This document shows positions 10,753 to 22,613 of a stretch of 64,000 nucleotides of DNA, one piece after another. Numbering within the stretch: position 1 is the stretch's first letter; the number at the start of each line of letters is the position of its first letter. Origin of the DNA: Sialis fuliginosa. Taxonomy: Eukaryota; Arthropoda; Insecta; Megaloptera; Sialidae. Location: NCBI GenBank assembly GCA_961205875.1, contig OY540810.1:4898001-4962000 (forward strand), given 5' to 3'. The notes beneath the pieces were generated by a model. The model was not told where the DNA came from and did not search any database. It saw only the letters and a list, made by a program, of their open reading frames with translations. The translations under genes and the position numbers were made by a program.

Positions 10753-11261
10753 CCTTTTAAAGACGGGGATTTTTACGTTAAAATCGACCTTTTTATTTAC
10801 CACAAAATTTGTACATAAAAACAATTAATTTCTCACGTGGCGTGCCCGATCATGTTGCCGGTCGATATATCGACCAGTGTCGTCCGAAACGTCCACTGTA
10901 AAAAATTCAGTTTCGACGATTTAAGGTCTAATTTATTGTTGTTGCTATTTTATGATAGCTTCAAAATTGGCAAGCACATGTTTTGTGATGAATTGAGTAT
11001 GGAAAAAATATCCATGGCCTTACATTCACCTTGTAGACGATTTTTGCGTAAAACTATTTTTTTTCATGATCAGTGCATCATAAAAAATAAGTTTATCAGG
11101 CCAAAATAGCCAAAAAATTGACCTTGAAATGCGATTTACAAGGTAAAGAATCTGTTTTACTATTTTTTTTCGTATTCAGCGCATCAAATTACGTAAGAAA
11201 ACATAAAATATTTTGTGTCCTATGGGTGGTTGATATTTCGACCACTCCTTCCCTTAAAAGG
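10753..11261. mobile_element. piggyBac-like MITE in a TTAA duplication
   Basis: TTAA at 10749-10752 and 11262-11265 flanks an element starting CCTTTTAAAG and ending CCCTTAAAAGG. Inside each end is a GGT(C/T)GATAT...TCGACCA motif (10860-10874; 11229-11245), so the subterminal regions are also inverted relatives. TTAA targeting and CCTTT-type ends are the hallmark of piggyBac. The interior holds a diverged direct repeat of about 60 bp (near 11030-11095 and 11125-11195, sharing ACTATTTTTTTTC and CAGnGCATCA). The 90- and 87-codon frames inside look incidental. Confidence 0.7.
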
Positions 11262-11265
11262 TTAA

Positions 11266-11478
11266 CTAATAAATATTTTATCTTTAAAGTAGAAAATTAT
11301 TCATTTAAAAATCATCTTATCATTACGAATTTTAAAACTGAATTTAGTGAATCAAAATATCTAATAAACTATAAATCCTGATTAATAGACAAAATACAAT
11401 CATGTGATCCCATCAATCTCTTCCAGGCTAATCACATTTTTTTATCACTGCCAAAACCCATCTTCTGGTAACAGATTT
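11266..11478. other. No gene seen
   Basis: AT-rich spacer to the next GC-richer island. Confidence 0.4.
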
Positions 11479-11810
11479 TCATTGTGACCTCATATAATTC
11501 TTAAAAATTCCGACACACACGCACAATATACGCACATTTGTCCGTAGAAAGGACACGGAAAAAGAGAGCACAATATCGATCGGCTGGTCCAATGACACGG
11601 TGACATAGAGTATGTCATTTATCACGTTGGCTTTGACAAGATTTGGTAGCGCGAGTTGGCCGCACGATGGCGCTGCTGATGAGATGGATGCAGCGCCACC
11701 TGTGTGAGAGGGACACGCTCTCTTTTGTGAACCAGAGTGTCGAAATTTGACACGGGGAAAATGAAATGCGTGATAGGGTTCAACATACACGATGGATTTA
11801 TGTGTATACT
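11479..11810. promoter_or_regulatory. GC-rich island with a CTCF-like word
   Basis: The island is clearly less AT-rich than its surroundings. It contains GCGCCACCT at 11693-11701, the reverse of AGGTGGCGC, which is the core of the animal CTCF motif, beside a second GATGGCGCTGCTGATGAGATGG block. A minus-strand frame of 103 codons (11479-11790) spans it but resembles no protein. A conserved regulatory element or insulator is one reading; a cryptic exon is another. Confidence 0.25.
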
Positions 11811-11932
11811 GAGCCTTTTCTATGATTCACTTATCTTTTCTATGATATATGACAATATATGTACATTGTACATGTTGTTATTGTGTATGACTGTATATAG
11901 GTTTTAGTGTGTTTTTTTATGAAAAACAAATA

Positions 11933-12543
11933 AGGTTCTGGCACCAGTCTAGGATATGATCCCAGTAATGGTTATTTTTAAATTCAATGTACTGAATTAG
12001 AAATATTTGTTGATATTTGATTGCTACCATTTCTGAATATTAATCTATACACATTTATTTGTCTTACAGCGTGATTTCAAGACAATCGACCAATAGGTGT
12101 AAAAATGGTGGACATTTAAACTAATTATTAGTACCTATAATTTATTTATTAATTATTATATTATCATAGCAACTGCTTTACATTGTTTCAAATTTGACGA
12201 TTATTTCTTTTATATCTTTTGTGTAGTAGTACTTATCATTTTGTAAATTTACACATTGAAAATATTTTAATTAGGTAAAGGTATTCATCACATTACAGTA
12301 CATGTAAATTAAAATAATTATTATAACTTCCATCGAAAACAAGGGGCCTGATTATTAACATTTATTTAATTAGGTAATTTATTTTAATATTACTTTCCAT
12401 AATAAGAAAACATTGTCGAATACATGAAATAATACTACCCAAATTGCTTAATCTAAAATTCGTTATTTAAATAGAGGTGTACCGGAATTCACGATTTTAA
12501 ATAGCCATTACTGGGGTCATATCCAAGACTGGTGCCAATACCT
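11933..12543. mobile_element. AGGTACTGGCACCAGT-family MITE, copy 3: composite with two right ends
   Basis: The left border (TAAGGTTCTGGCACCAGTCTAGG) is the family's right end in reverse orientation. The right border (GGGGTCATATCCAAGACTGGTGCCAATACCTTA) is the same right end in forward orientation. The left part, to about 12255, is a reverse copy up to a TCATTTTGTAA block. The middle (about 12256-12495) is unrelated, and only the last 45 bp repeat the family. TA flanks both borders. Confidence 0.75.
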
Positions 12544-12549
12544 TATATA

Positions 12550-14120
12550 ATTTTAAACATTTTCAAAGACTGGTGGCAGACAGAATCCAAGAAAAACTAA
12601 TTTATTAAAGACAACAATTGAAAAAGCTTCAAATAGAAAGTAATTTTATATTTGATCAAATTCTTATATGAATTTAGTAAATTAATTTTCCCAGAAAAAT
12701 AAAACACAGCTTGATATACCAACAACTACACACAGTAAGAAATATAATATAACATTATAAAATTCCGTTGTATTTTTGAAAATATACCTATGTTACATTT
12801 CAGGTATGTAAACAGTGATTTGTTTCTGCATATTGTTTATTTGTGTTGACAAAACATTGGATCCTTGCTTTCGATATTATACTACGTAGTATGTAAAGAA
12901 AAAATATTTATTTTTGTATCCGCAAGTATTTTTCTGTATCTTTTTTTTGTAAGATTAAAAAAGAATGTAAGATCAATTAGATTTATTACTTTTAATCGAT
13001 ATTTTAAATATTAACTAATGATGTCCTAATGGATTGAAATATTTGTTTAATATCTATAAATATGCATAGTCGTGCGTGATCGGACGTGAATTAATAATTA
13101 ATTCGTGAGCGTACGTATATAACCGTAAGAAAATATGTATATTAAGGTGTCTGTACAAATTTAAATATTAACGGGACACCCCTTCAATCTGTTCTTTGTG
13201 ACCAAAAAATAACGTAGTCACAAACTCAGCGTTCACATTTAATACACTTTTAATTTAACATATATATTTTAAATAGCAATTTTCACGTTTTCTGAAATAC
13301 TAATTTTCTCATCATTTTTACTGTTTTCCGGTATATTATGAATACTTCTGGAAGCTGACAAATTTTCAATCAAGAAGAAAATTGATTAAACATAAAAAAT
13401 GAACAAATTAAATAAATTATTTTCTTTGGAGAAGGAATTTATAAATTAATTTAAAAAAAACTAGTCTTCTTTAAAAATTTTCCATCTACCAGAAAAAGTC
13501 ATAATATACAGGAAAAATGAAGTAAAATTAATATTTTCAGAAAAAAGTGTTATTTAAAATACATGATAAATATATAAAATTTATAGAAGTGGCCATAATA
13601 AAAATTGTTAATAATATAATTCAAGTCTTTTTCTAATAATATCTTTTACTTAAATAAATATTCTACATTCAATATACCCTTAGTTGTTAACATCCCTTCG
13701 ATATTTTCAATCATCCCATATCCTTTTGTCCTTCGCCCTTGCCCTATCTTTTCGGCAAGTAACCTTTAACAATAATTGCAATTGCTCTCCTAATTTATTT
13801 AGTTGCTTTTAACGGCGGTCGTGCCATTCAGACCCACCCTCGTTCGTCAAATCATTTCACCAGTTATGTCTTCTTCATGGTCCATACTTTATTGGACGGT
13901 AGGGACAATTGTATTCTACTCATTACATTTATTTACATTCATGACTTTCTATATGGATTGGAAATAATTGAACAGAAAAATAACAATGTACGCGTGTTTA
14001 TGTTGAACGTAGACACTGCAGTAGACAAGGCCCACTTGACTTTATTAACAAAAAATAATAATTGTACGCTAAAGTAACATTTTTTAGATGCCATGTTATT
14101 TGTAATCTGTTTTTTAAATA
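12550..14120. other. No gene seen
   Basis: AT-rich. Includes an 8-bp hairpin TTTGTGAC...GTCACAAA at about 13195-13225, a small hAT-like fragment (listed separately) and a GC-richer patch at about 13800-13870 without a convincing frame. Confidence 0.5.
13063..13130 (+). repeat. Fragment of the hAT-like GTGCGTGATCG family
   Basis: Contains GTCGTGCGTGATCGGACGTGA and a following TTCGTGAGCGTACGT, matching the interior subterminal repeats of the element at 8437-8780. No ends are visible. Confidence 0.45.
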
Positions 14121-14126
14121 CAATAA

Positions 14127-14446
14127 TGTCCAGTATTATAAACGAGCTAGCAAAATTTGCTAGCTTGCAAGCACTTTCAAACGTATCTGACAGTTTTCTT
14201 TAAGTTTAATAAAATGTTTGACAATTTTCGCGCACGTGTAGTATGTAAACACCAACGGTATTAAAACAGTGGTGATATTATGAAAATTATTTTGTACGAT
14301 CAAAGTCGCCAACTGTGTTACAATTAGTTGAAGTATCACTGCTCTAAATTCCATAGCTAATCCATAGATACTAGTACAGAATTAATACCACATTTGAGAT
14401 TCTTGCAAGGTAGCAAATTTTGCGAGCACCTTTATAATACCGGACA
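14127..14446. mobile_element. PIF/Harbinger-like MITE, copy 1
   Basis: The left end TGTCCAGTATTATAAACGAG and the right end ...CACCTTTATAATACCGGACA are inverted repeats of about 35 bp, continuing into GCTCGCAAAATTTGCTA. TAA at 14124-14126 and 14447-14449 would be a 3-bp target duplication of the TWA type used by PIF/Harbinger. A diverged copy is at 56524-56807. The minus-strand frame 14160-14354 shares VFTY..CAK..K.F.KL.ENC with a frame in the second copy, which follows from DNA similarity and need not be coding. Confidence 0.65.
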
Positions 14447-14449
14447 TAA

Positions 14450-15440
14450 GCAAATTGTATATTAATAAATAATTGCATGCAAGAGTATCATCTCGTAACA
14501 AAACTCTTCTATAATTAAAACTAAGTGTATAAGTATTTATATAACTTAAGGACACTAACTCTAATGTTATATATGTTATTTTCCTTTTGGTTCTCCGATC
14601 TTATTTTTTCATAAATATATAGCCAGTTTAATGTAAATATATTTTCAATTTTAGTCAACAGCTTTTTTGACAATTTGAATCGGATGTTCACTTACAGTCT
14701 ATATTCATACTTTGCACTAAAGTTTTTGATTTTTTACTAAAGGTTGCTTAACATCTTTCTATATCATCTAATTAGGAACGAATATTGTTATTTTCTTAAC
14801 ACTTTTTAATGGAATATTTCGAGAATCCACTGGTTGAATCGTCCAGTTGTATGCCATAAAACCATACAGGTTTTGTATGATTTCAAAATATTTATTTATT
14901 TTCATAATGGGTTATTTGAGAATTACGTAATCACATTCTCGTTGGTTTTGGAACTCCCCTCCCCCTCATATTTAAGACAAAACCAAGATATGTTTTATTC
15001 CCACCCTCATAATGAATAAAATGTATGAAGCTTTTTAAATAAATAATAATTTATTTCATTATTTGAAAAAAAAGTATTCATTCTGTATCCTAGTATTGAT
15101 ACTATTTATAAAAGATGGCCCATCGTGAATTGTTTGTAATGAAATATATAATGAAAAATATACCCCTTCATGTTAAAGAAAGGAAACAAAACAATGAGAT
15201 TTGCTGTGATTGTGTCGTTGAAAATCAACCAGTTCGTCAATAAAATAGAAAACAACTAATAGCCCATTGTTTGTTTCATAAATTTTTTTGCTAACATGGC
15301 CCCTTATCAATAAAAATAAGAACAAATATAAACTCCCAACAGTCTAAACATCTTACGTAATACTTAAATGAACCCTATACAAATATAAAGTTTAATAATT
15401 ATATAAATATAAATTAAAATGTCTTTTAGATCTGCTTTTC
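14450..15440. other. No gene seen
   Basis: AT-rich; short frames only. Confidence 0.5.
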
Positions 15441-15444
15441 TATA

Positions 15445-15468
15445 GTAGCGGTCGTCAACCTGGGTTCC
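15445..15468 (+). repeat. Solo hAT-type terminus
   Basis: GTAGCGGTCGTCAACCTGGG resembles the widespread hAT left end CAGNGGTTCTCAACCTGGG. No partner end is seen nearby, so this is probably a decayed or truncated insertion. Confidence 0.35.
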
Positions 15469-15726
15469 AATTAATTATAATTAATTATTTAATAATTATT
15501 AAAGAGTTTTACTGAAGTCTACAACTTTCAGATAAACTCGTGTATTCAGAATCAATAACATTCGTTTTGAATACTTGGGTTCAAAATTCCTTTGTTGAAT
15601 CATACGATACCTCTCAATTGCCAGTAGGTAAATGAAAAGAAGAACATCGACATTTCAACCGACTTTACATTATTGATAATATTTTTTAAAGTTGCCATTA
15701 TAAAAAATTTCCGCAAACAAAAAAAA

Positions 15727-16138
15727 GTCCGCAAATATAGTTTGTTTTTTAAATTATAGCCTTTTATTTTGTTTATGTTTTTTCTCCAGTAATGGATAAA
15801 GTAAAACCAGTAATGAGCACGCAGTGATGGACACTTGATAATGATTACAAAATGATAAGTACTATGACACAAAATATATGAAAAAAAGAATCGTCAAATT
15901 TGAAACAATGTAAAGCAGTTGCCATGATAAAATTATAATTAACAAATAAATTATACTAATAATTAGTTTAAATGTCCACCTTTTGACACCTATTGGTTGA
16001 TTGTAATCAAATCACGCTGTAAGACAGTTAATATTCAGAAATAGTAGTAATCAAATATCAACAAATATTTATAATTTAGTTCATTTAATTTAAAAATAGC
16101 CATTACTGGGGTCATATCCAAGACTGGTGTCAGTATCT
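15727..16138 (+). mobile_element. AGGTACTGGCACCAGT-family MITE, copy 4 (5'-truncated)
   Basis: Homology to copy 1 starts abruptly at GTCCGCAAATATAGTTTG and runs to the intact right end ACTGGTGTCAGTATCTTA. The left inverted repeat and about 150 bp behind it are missing. The minus-strand frame at 15600-15872 lies partly in this element and is not a gene. Confidence 0.75.
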
Positions 16139-16140
16139 TA

Positions 16141-17784
16141 TTGCTTTCTGTATATTACAAAACAGTTAGATATTAGATGCATGCAGAAGCTAACATGTCT
16201 TCTAAATTTTATTTCATGAATTGTTTTTTCACTCAATATTTTTTTCAAATAAGAATAATATAATGATTTCATTTTGAGGCTAACGTTCTATATTATAGAC
16301 ATAAAGTTAAATTGTTTAAAATATTGATATCAGATTGTTAACCTTAAACTGGCACGTGAATGAAATGCACACATATGACAATGCATTGGTCAGTTTAAAT
16401 TTTTGTTTTATAATGATTTCGTTTATAAATCTATATAAGAAAGATTCATACCCGTAAATAAATAGGTGCATACATACATATATCTTTTATCGTATTACGT
16501 GAACTAAAATGTACATAAAGGCCATAAAAATTGTCTGTGTGTATTCAAACATAACCAAAAAGCAAAAATATACAGTTAGAATTAGATAGGTATCAAGATA
16601 GCGTGCAGTACGGGTGGGATTCTGTAGCACACGCTTTGCACTTTCTGATGTTATCGGAATCTTTTATGGCTTAGACGTTGCAATATTTTTAGGTCGAATG
16701 TGTAATTTTAAATTGTGCAATTCTTCAGAACGATTTACCTGTAAGTTCTATCCGGTGCGAATATAAATCTATGTCTTCACAATTATACTTTAATGATGCG
16801 ATCTATAGAAAAAGTTATTTATTATCTAACATTTTTATTTACTAGTATGTTTTTATTTTCAATTTGCATGGAATGTTATGATAATCTGATATTCCGTTTA
16901 TATAATTTATGTGATATTTTGTTGAAATAGGATATAGGCATTATTATATATGCATGATACCAGATAACTATTAAACAATTTTGTACTTACCATGGAACTT
17001 TCACTGTATGTGTACATTTATAAAAAAAATATCTTATTGGCTAATTGGCAAGAGATATAAAAAAATGAATGAAACTAAATTATAGAAACTAACGTTCTCT
17101 ATAACTTACATACATTTGAAATACTTTTCTTCTAAATCGATAATTTCCTTGACATTCTTTTAGAGGAAAAATGAGTAGAGTATAAATTTTATAAATAAAA
17201 ATATTTCTTTCAACTTTTATTTCAAATTTTTTTTTAATATACACTGTTTAAATTATTTTAGAAAAAAAAAACAAGAGTAGATATTCGTTTTCAGTTGAAT
17301 TTCTCTCAGAATTCGATATTTTCTTTCGAATATATTTTTAGCATTACTGTATATTAAATAAAAAGTTGACATTAGTTATTTTGCAACATATCAACAATTA
17401 TATTCGCAATAATAAACACCGTTTGGCCAAATGAAAATGATCACCAATTAGTCCTTACGTCTTGTATTCTGTTTCGAATACTCGAACGAGAGTGTACCGC
17501 CACCATTCTCTGAAAAGCTTTTCTTTGTCTTCACAGAGAGAACACCCTCTGTTCTCTACTAATGAAACCGACTAACTTAATTGCTTACAAAACTTCTATC
17601 TCCGCTGTAGATTATTCGCACTCGACCTTTTGATTTTTTGTCGTCCGATACGACGACGCAAGATGGAGAACATAAAGCTGGTATTGTTAGTCTATACGAA
17701 TACAGTATGGTCATATATTATTACCTATTATATTAGACTTATGAAATATTTGAATACATTTTAGATTTTTGGATGTAATACATT
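16141..17784. other. No gene seen
   Basis: AT-rich. A TTAACCTTAAACTGGCACG word at 16338 resembles a piggyBac-type end, but no partner was found. The stretch 17440-17680 is somewhat GC-richer without a convincing frame. Confidence 0.5.
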
Positions 17785-18503
17785 TAGGGGAGAGTGGGGT
17801 AATCGCGAATTCAGTAGTTCGGGTACAGTCAAATTGGCTGAATCTGTGACTTGTTAATCAACAAGTTTCAATCGCCGGTTTTTAAATATTAAAAAAAAAT
17901 ATAACATGTCAGTAAACTTTTTTCCACATTGTACACACTGAAACCGTATAGTCCTTTCTAGGATCAAGTTTCGTTTACGTTCGCACTTCGGTAAAGAAAA
18001 ATAATAAACAAACATTTTCAACAGATATTTGAATTCCTAACTATTGACACTGAATAACCATTTTTGAATCTTGTAGGTACATGAAATACTCCAATTTGAC
18101 ATGATTTACATTTATTTTATGTAGTATTATTTAATATTTAATATTTAACCTGAGAATATACTATTATAAAAACATGTCATACATGTTAAAGTTATATAAC
18201 TGAAACAAATCGAGTCTAGGTGACACATTGACTAATATTATGTTTGTTAAATTACGTTTGCAATATAGACGATATTTTACCAGAACACAAAACTTCCTTA
18301 ATATCATAGCACAAAATGTCGTGTCCTGCAGCAAGGACAATTCTCAAGGGAGCAAGGACACACACGCACACCCATACGCACACGTCCAAATGGCAGAAGA
18401 CAAATGAAGGTGTTCCACAACACCATGAATTAATTGCCTTGTTGTGATGAAAGATGTGTTGTGTTACTTGCGAATGTTTTTTGTGTGAATTTCTGTCGGT
18501 TTC

Positions 18504-18740
18504 TAATTTCAGGATGTGTCGAAAAAAAGTGTCCTTTGTCAAACAACATCCAGCCCTATCTGAACATCGTAAATATAGACACAGTTTGGGTGGAAATGAA
18601 AAGGAATCGACGTTTGATTGTTTGTCGTGTTTTGTTGTGGGTTTTTATCTACGTTTTTTACTCTGTATTTTGTAGAGTTTTGTTAATTGCTAACTTTTGT
18701 ACTTCTGTTTTTGTATAATAAATAAAGCTACGTCACATTT
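18504..18740 (+). other. Candidate 3'-terminal exon with polyadenylation signal
   Basis: A pyrimidine-rich tract followed by TTTCTAATTTCAG at about 18501-18513 looks like a splice acceptor. After it, two overlapping frames stay open: one begins ATGTGTCGAAAA and ends at 18675; the other ends at 18718 and contains a hydrophobic segment. AATAAA lies at about 18719-18724, followed by a GT-rich stretch. No protein family is recognised. The segment lies within the putative 17785-23066 element, which argues for either host sequence or a chance combination. Confidence 0.2.
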
Positions 18741-19051
18741 TAAGATGTCTGTAATAATTTTAATTATTTTAGTATATATAATTTTAAATTTAAATACAGT
18801 TTATTGTTATTAGAATTCTCTAAAAAGAACTTATTGTTAGAATATCCTAATAAATAAACAATAAATTAAAAGTTAAGTACTAGTATAAATATTAATTAAA
18901 CCGAGATAAAAAAAAAAAACTAAGTAATATGTATTTTTTATTACAAGTACAAAATAATTTAAGTAGTATTTAAGCTCGCATGATGTTAGACTTTGAGCAT
19001 TAAATAAACTGTTTTTATTTTGAACAATATGGGTTGATCCAGACTATCGTG

Positions 19052-19086
19052 CCGGTCTCGGTCCGGTCTGGGTCCGGTCTCGCTCC
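19052..19086 (+). repeat. GC-rich 12-bp minisatellite
   Basis: Three tandem units of the type GGTCCGGTCT(C/G)G, striking in DNA this AT-rich. A related GTCTCGGT-rich inverted patch is at about 36237-36284. Confidence 0.6.
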
Positions 19087-19101
19087 AATCAAATATAAAT
19101 A

Positions 19102-19127
19102 AGGTAATGGCACCAGTTATGGCCGCT
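19102..19127 (+). repeat. AGGTACTGGCACCAGT-family MITE, copy 5 (left-end stub)
   Basis: AAGGTAATGGCACCAGTTATGGCCGCTT matches the left end of copy 1, then the sequence switches at once to the next repeat family at 19128. This is a truncation or recombination junction. Confidence 0.65.
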
Positions 19128-19375
19128 TCCATAGACTGAAAAGTATATATATCCATTAAGTAGGGTGTCTTTAGATAGGTCTCCTAAAATGCAATAAAAA
19201 ATGTTATAAGATATTTTGATTTTAAATCATCAGTCACGATATATTTGCGTTCAAAATCGTGATCAGAGTGTCCCTCCCCCTTAATTTCTAAACTAACTAT
19301 TAAAAAATCTGAAAAAATTCGAGACTGTAGCGTTTAATTAGTACTTCCACTGAAAATTATAACGAATGCTGTCAA
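19128..19375 (+). repeat. CATAGACTGAAAAG repeat family, unit A
   Basis: First of two head-to-tail units. Shared blocks with unit B are CCATAGACTGAAAAGT, TTTAGATAGGTCTCCTAAAA, CAGTCACGATATATTTGC and GAAAATTATAACGAA. Other copies are at 43390-43860 (+) and 41080-41345 (-). Confidence 0.7.
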
Positions 19376-19770
19376 AATTATTTTGGACCCCCTCCCATAG
19401 ACTGAAAAGTGAACTCATATTTTTTTTCACTTACCCCATTGAGTGGGGTATCTTTAGATAGGTCTCCTAAAATGCAACAAAAAATGTTATATGACCTTTT
19501 GATTTTAACCCTTCAGTCACGATATATTTGCATTTAAATGTTGTTATCAGAGCGTCCCCTCCCCCCTTCTACTTTCTAAAATATCGATGCAAAAAATCCA
19601 AAAAAAATCCAGAATGTATAGCTTTTAGTTAGTACTTTCAATGAAAATTATAACGAACACTGTAGCTAGAATAGTTTATAAAAAAATTGAAATAACTCTA
19701 GTTTCTAAATCTTAATGACTACGGAAACCTATCATATGCGTGCCCAACACGCACTTGGCCGTTTTATTTA
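19376..19770 (+). repeat. CATAGACTGAAAAG repeat family, unit B
   Basis: Second unit in tandem with unit A. It extends further right into ACTACGGAAACCTATCA and GCGTGCCCAACACGCACTTGG, a terminal signature that I know from abundant repeats in insect genomes (TACGGAACCCT...CGCACTTGGCCG). Confidence 0.7.
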
Positions 19771-22080
19771 ATGAACAAAATGTATTACCTTATTGCTAGT
19801 TTTTAACTATTATAAAAACACAAAAAATAATGCTCAATAATATACAAATGATATGATAGTTTATTGAGTGCTTGAATATTTTGTTTAATACTCTATTATT
19901 TATTACTCATCTAAAAAAATAGGGCACGTTTAAGTTTTTCTGAAATTTTAATTACTACCTAATTATTATTTTGATTGTTTTTTACATTATTTCTGTGAGT
20001 TAAAGATATCATTAAAAGAATAATGTGAATCGATATAATACACGTGATAAAGGACACATCTTTTAATTATTTGTTCTGTTTTGTCACGTTCACAGTCGTA
20101 TAACTTTTGTTTGATATTCTTTATGTGTATGGTTTACCGATTGTTCGCCGATATTGAAACTCTTTTCTACTTTCTACACTGCAACATAAAGTATTTTAAA
20201 AGGGCGGAAAACTGATGTTTGTTTTTAATTAAAACCTTTAAATTATTACTGAGTTTGTAATGCTGATATTTTTCATGTTTCAGTGAAACATTTTTTGTTT
20301 GTGATTTTTCCAACGTTAGGATATTTTGTAACAATTTTGGAATGTTACATTTTTGATGATTCACTACATCTGCATTTTTAATACACTATTTAAAATATGC
20401 ATAGTTAAAATGTATATTTGATCAGTCATTTAATTATGATAAATGGTGTTTTGCAATAATAATGTTCACACTTTTGATTTAGAAGCAAGTAAATATGTTA
20501 GTACGACAAATACTAAAGTCAACAATATTATTTAAAATTTTAAAATAATAGGGATGGGCGTCATAGATTTTTTTTCATATCTAGGCATGTGGGATGTCGA
20601 AATGTAGATCTCAATTAGTAGAATATGACACTATTTTTATATTTTTTCTAACTCAAAAATGCACCTGTAAGTGGCTCCAAACAGTCCACGTAGTACGTAC
20701 ATACTTCGGAACCCTTATTTAAAGGTAATATTGAAATTAACCGATACAGAAATATTTTACATACATATGTTTTAAAAACAAATACAATTTATCTGAAGAA
20801 TAAGTAAATAACTACATATAAAGCCACCAAAAAGTTAAAACACTTTTAGGTAGGACGTATTATCCTTGAATTAACTGAATCCTTCAACAAATACAATTAC
20901 GTTTTACTTGAAACTAATTATTTTTGTCAGATAAAACTATTGTTTCAACGTGAATTATATTATTTTATGTTGAGTAAATATCGTGCTAACGAACAATAGC
21001 ATTTCCAATTTTAAAATAACATAACAAATGGCTCAATGTTAAACGTTACGGATTGCTGGGTTTAAGGCCGTCAGATCACATCCCGCCTATATTATAATAA
21101 AATATAAGTGGTAGTTTTTTTGTTGACTGATATTATCTTTTGTATTTGACCATACGGCGCTGTTATGGGCATTATATAATAAATGACACGAAAGTGAAGC
21201 AATTTTTTTTTATTTTGAACACGTTTGTTTTGATAAACAACATTATTATAATTATTTAAAACAGTACCTAAATTTTATGTTGGCTATTTACAAGATGCTT
21301 TAATCATTAATTGAATTTTGTGGGAAAATTTATGTCATTAAAAAAATTTTTTTTCACCACCGAAACTTATTTTTGTTTTTTTTCGGAAACATTTTTTTAA
21401 TTTGTTGAAACTAAGATCATGTCCAAATGCTCACGTCTGATATTTTTATTTTAGAAAATAACAATTGTAAATTGATACACAACTTATGTTTTCTGCCGTA
21501 AAAATCAACAATTTTTTCGTGTAAAGTCAGAACAGACAAAATTTAAAAAAAATTACCAAAAGGGTTTATATTGCTTAAAAACGACTTATGTCGAGTATTA
21601 TAAATAATTTTCTCTTGAGCAATTTAAAAGAGCGTTTTTCTCGATAGCAAATTCTTTGTAATACCAGACATTATAGATTCAATTGTACAGACAGCCCAAC
21701 AGATTTGTATATTAGTATTGATGATCCTTACATAACAATAGTTTTTTATTCGCAAGTGCACGCATTCGCATAACCGCATATTTCACAGCGGTGTCGGAAA
21801 ACACATTATTACGTAACATAGATAATAAAGAAGAAGACGTCCGACAACGACAACAGTAGCAGAGAGAACGATGTAGACCGGAAGTGAATACGAACGCACA
21901 CGAAGAATATCCGGTATCCGGATGAATTGCTCGCAAAGCCTCCTACATAAATTTTAAATACATTTTCTAAAGAATAATAATTTAAAGTGGTGCTTCTTGA
22001 ACTTTTTAAAAGTTGCCTGGTTCATCCAATATTAAATACATCTTTGATAAAGCAGGGTCTTGTTATTACTGATATATCTT
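19771..22080. other. No gene seen
   Basis: Mostly AT-rich. A CAAATACTAAAGTCAACAATAT word at 20504 recurs at about 61518, and AGGCATGTGGGATGT at 20584 recurs at about 62325, so part of a shared repeat lies here. The stretch 21740-21935 is GC-richer, with a partial palindrome ATCCGGTATCCGGAT. A hAT-like word GTGGTGCTTCTTGAACTTTTT is at about 21988. Confidence 0.4.
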
Positions 22081-22106
22081 AAATTCAGGCGCGGATCTAG
22101 ATTTAC

Positions 22107-22441
22107 ATAATAATAATAATAATAATTTATTCTGTGGGTATAAAAAAGTATACATAGAATAAGTCAAAATACATATTAAAAAGTACAATCAATTAAAATA
22201 AACAAATATACATATATGAATTAAAAATATTCACTGATTTTATAGTGACATGAGTCCAACAAGAACGACTTAAACTTTAATTTGAAACTTTTTAAGGGAA
22301 GAGATTTTAAATCATTGGGTATTTTGTTGAAAACAGGTATTATGGTATTGAATACCCCTTGGTTTATTACTGTTAGTTTTGATTGCATTAATGTAAATTC
22401 ATCTTTGTGTCGGGTAAAATGACTGTTATTCTATAATACGA
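22107..22441 (-). mobile_element. Non-LTR retrotransposon (LINE) 3' end
   Basis: On the minus strand a reverse-transcriptase C-terminal frame (22221-22421) is followed by about 90 bp of 3' UTR and a (TTA)n tail at 22107-22129. A simple-sequence tail directly after a short UTR is typical of 5'-truncated LINE insertions. The insertion lies inside the putative Tigger-like element, just before its transposase tail. Confidence 0.65.
22221..22421 (-). pseudogene. LINE ORF2 C-terminal fragment
   Basis: The uninterrupted 66-codon frame ends with TAA at 22223-22221. It contains TRHKDEFTL, then GVFNTIIPVFNKIPNDLK, then FKLKFKSFLL and a terminal SEYF. This order (TR-K, G-x-x-N-x-x-P-x-x-N-x-x-P, FK-x-x-x-K-x-x-L, S-x-E-F) is the usual C-terminus of Jockey/CR1-type reverse transcriptases. 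It would have been part of the enzyme that copies LINE RNA at a genomic nick. The fragment is 5'-truncated, so it cannot be functional. The clade is not certain. Confidence 0.65.
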
Positions 22442-22613
22442 ATGTATATATTATTTTTTTTGACATTAAGACATTAGAAAATTAATATTTATAATATGAC
22501 TGCAAAGGTGAGTTTTATTTCTGACAAATCCCATTTAATTTTTTCATAATAATATATTAAAAATTATTTAAAAAGATATTAAAGAACATGGAATTTCCGA
22601 ACGTTGTAAAAAA

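Noticed and set aside
10837-11381. Two adjacent plus-strand frames as small genes
   Set aside because: Both lie largely within a TTAA-flanked MITE and overlap its internal repeat.
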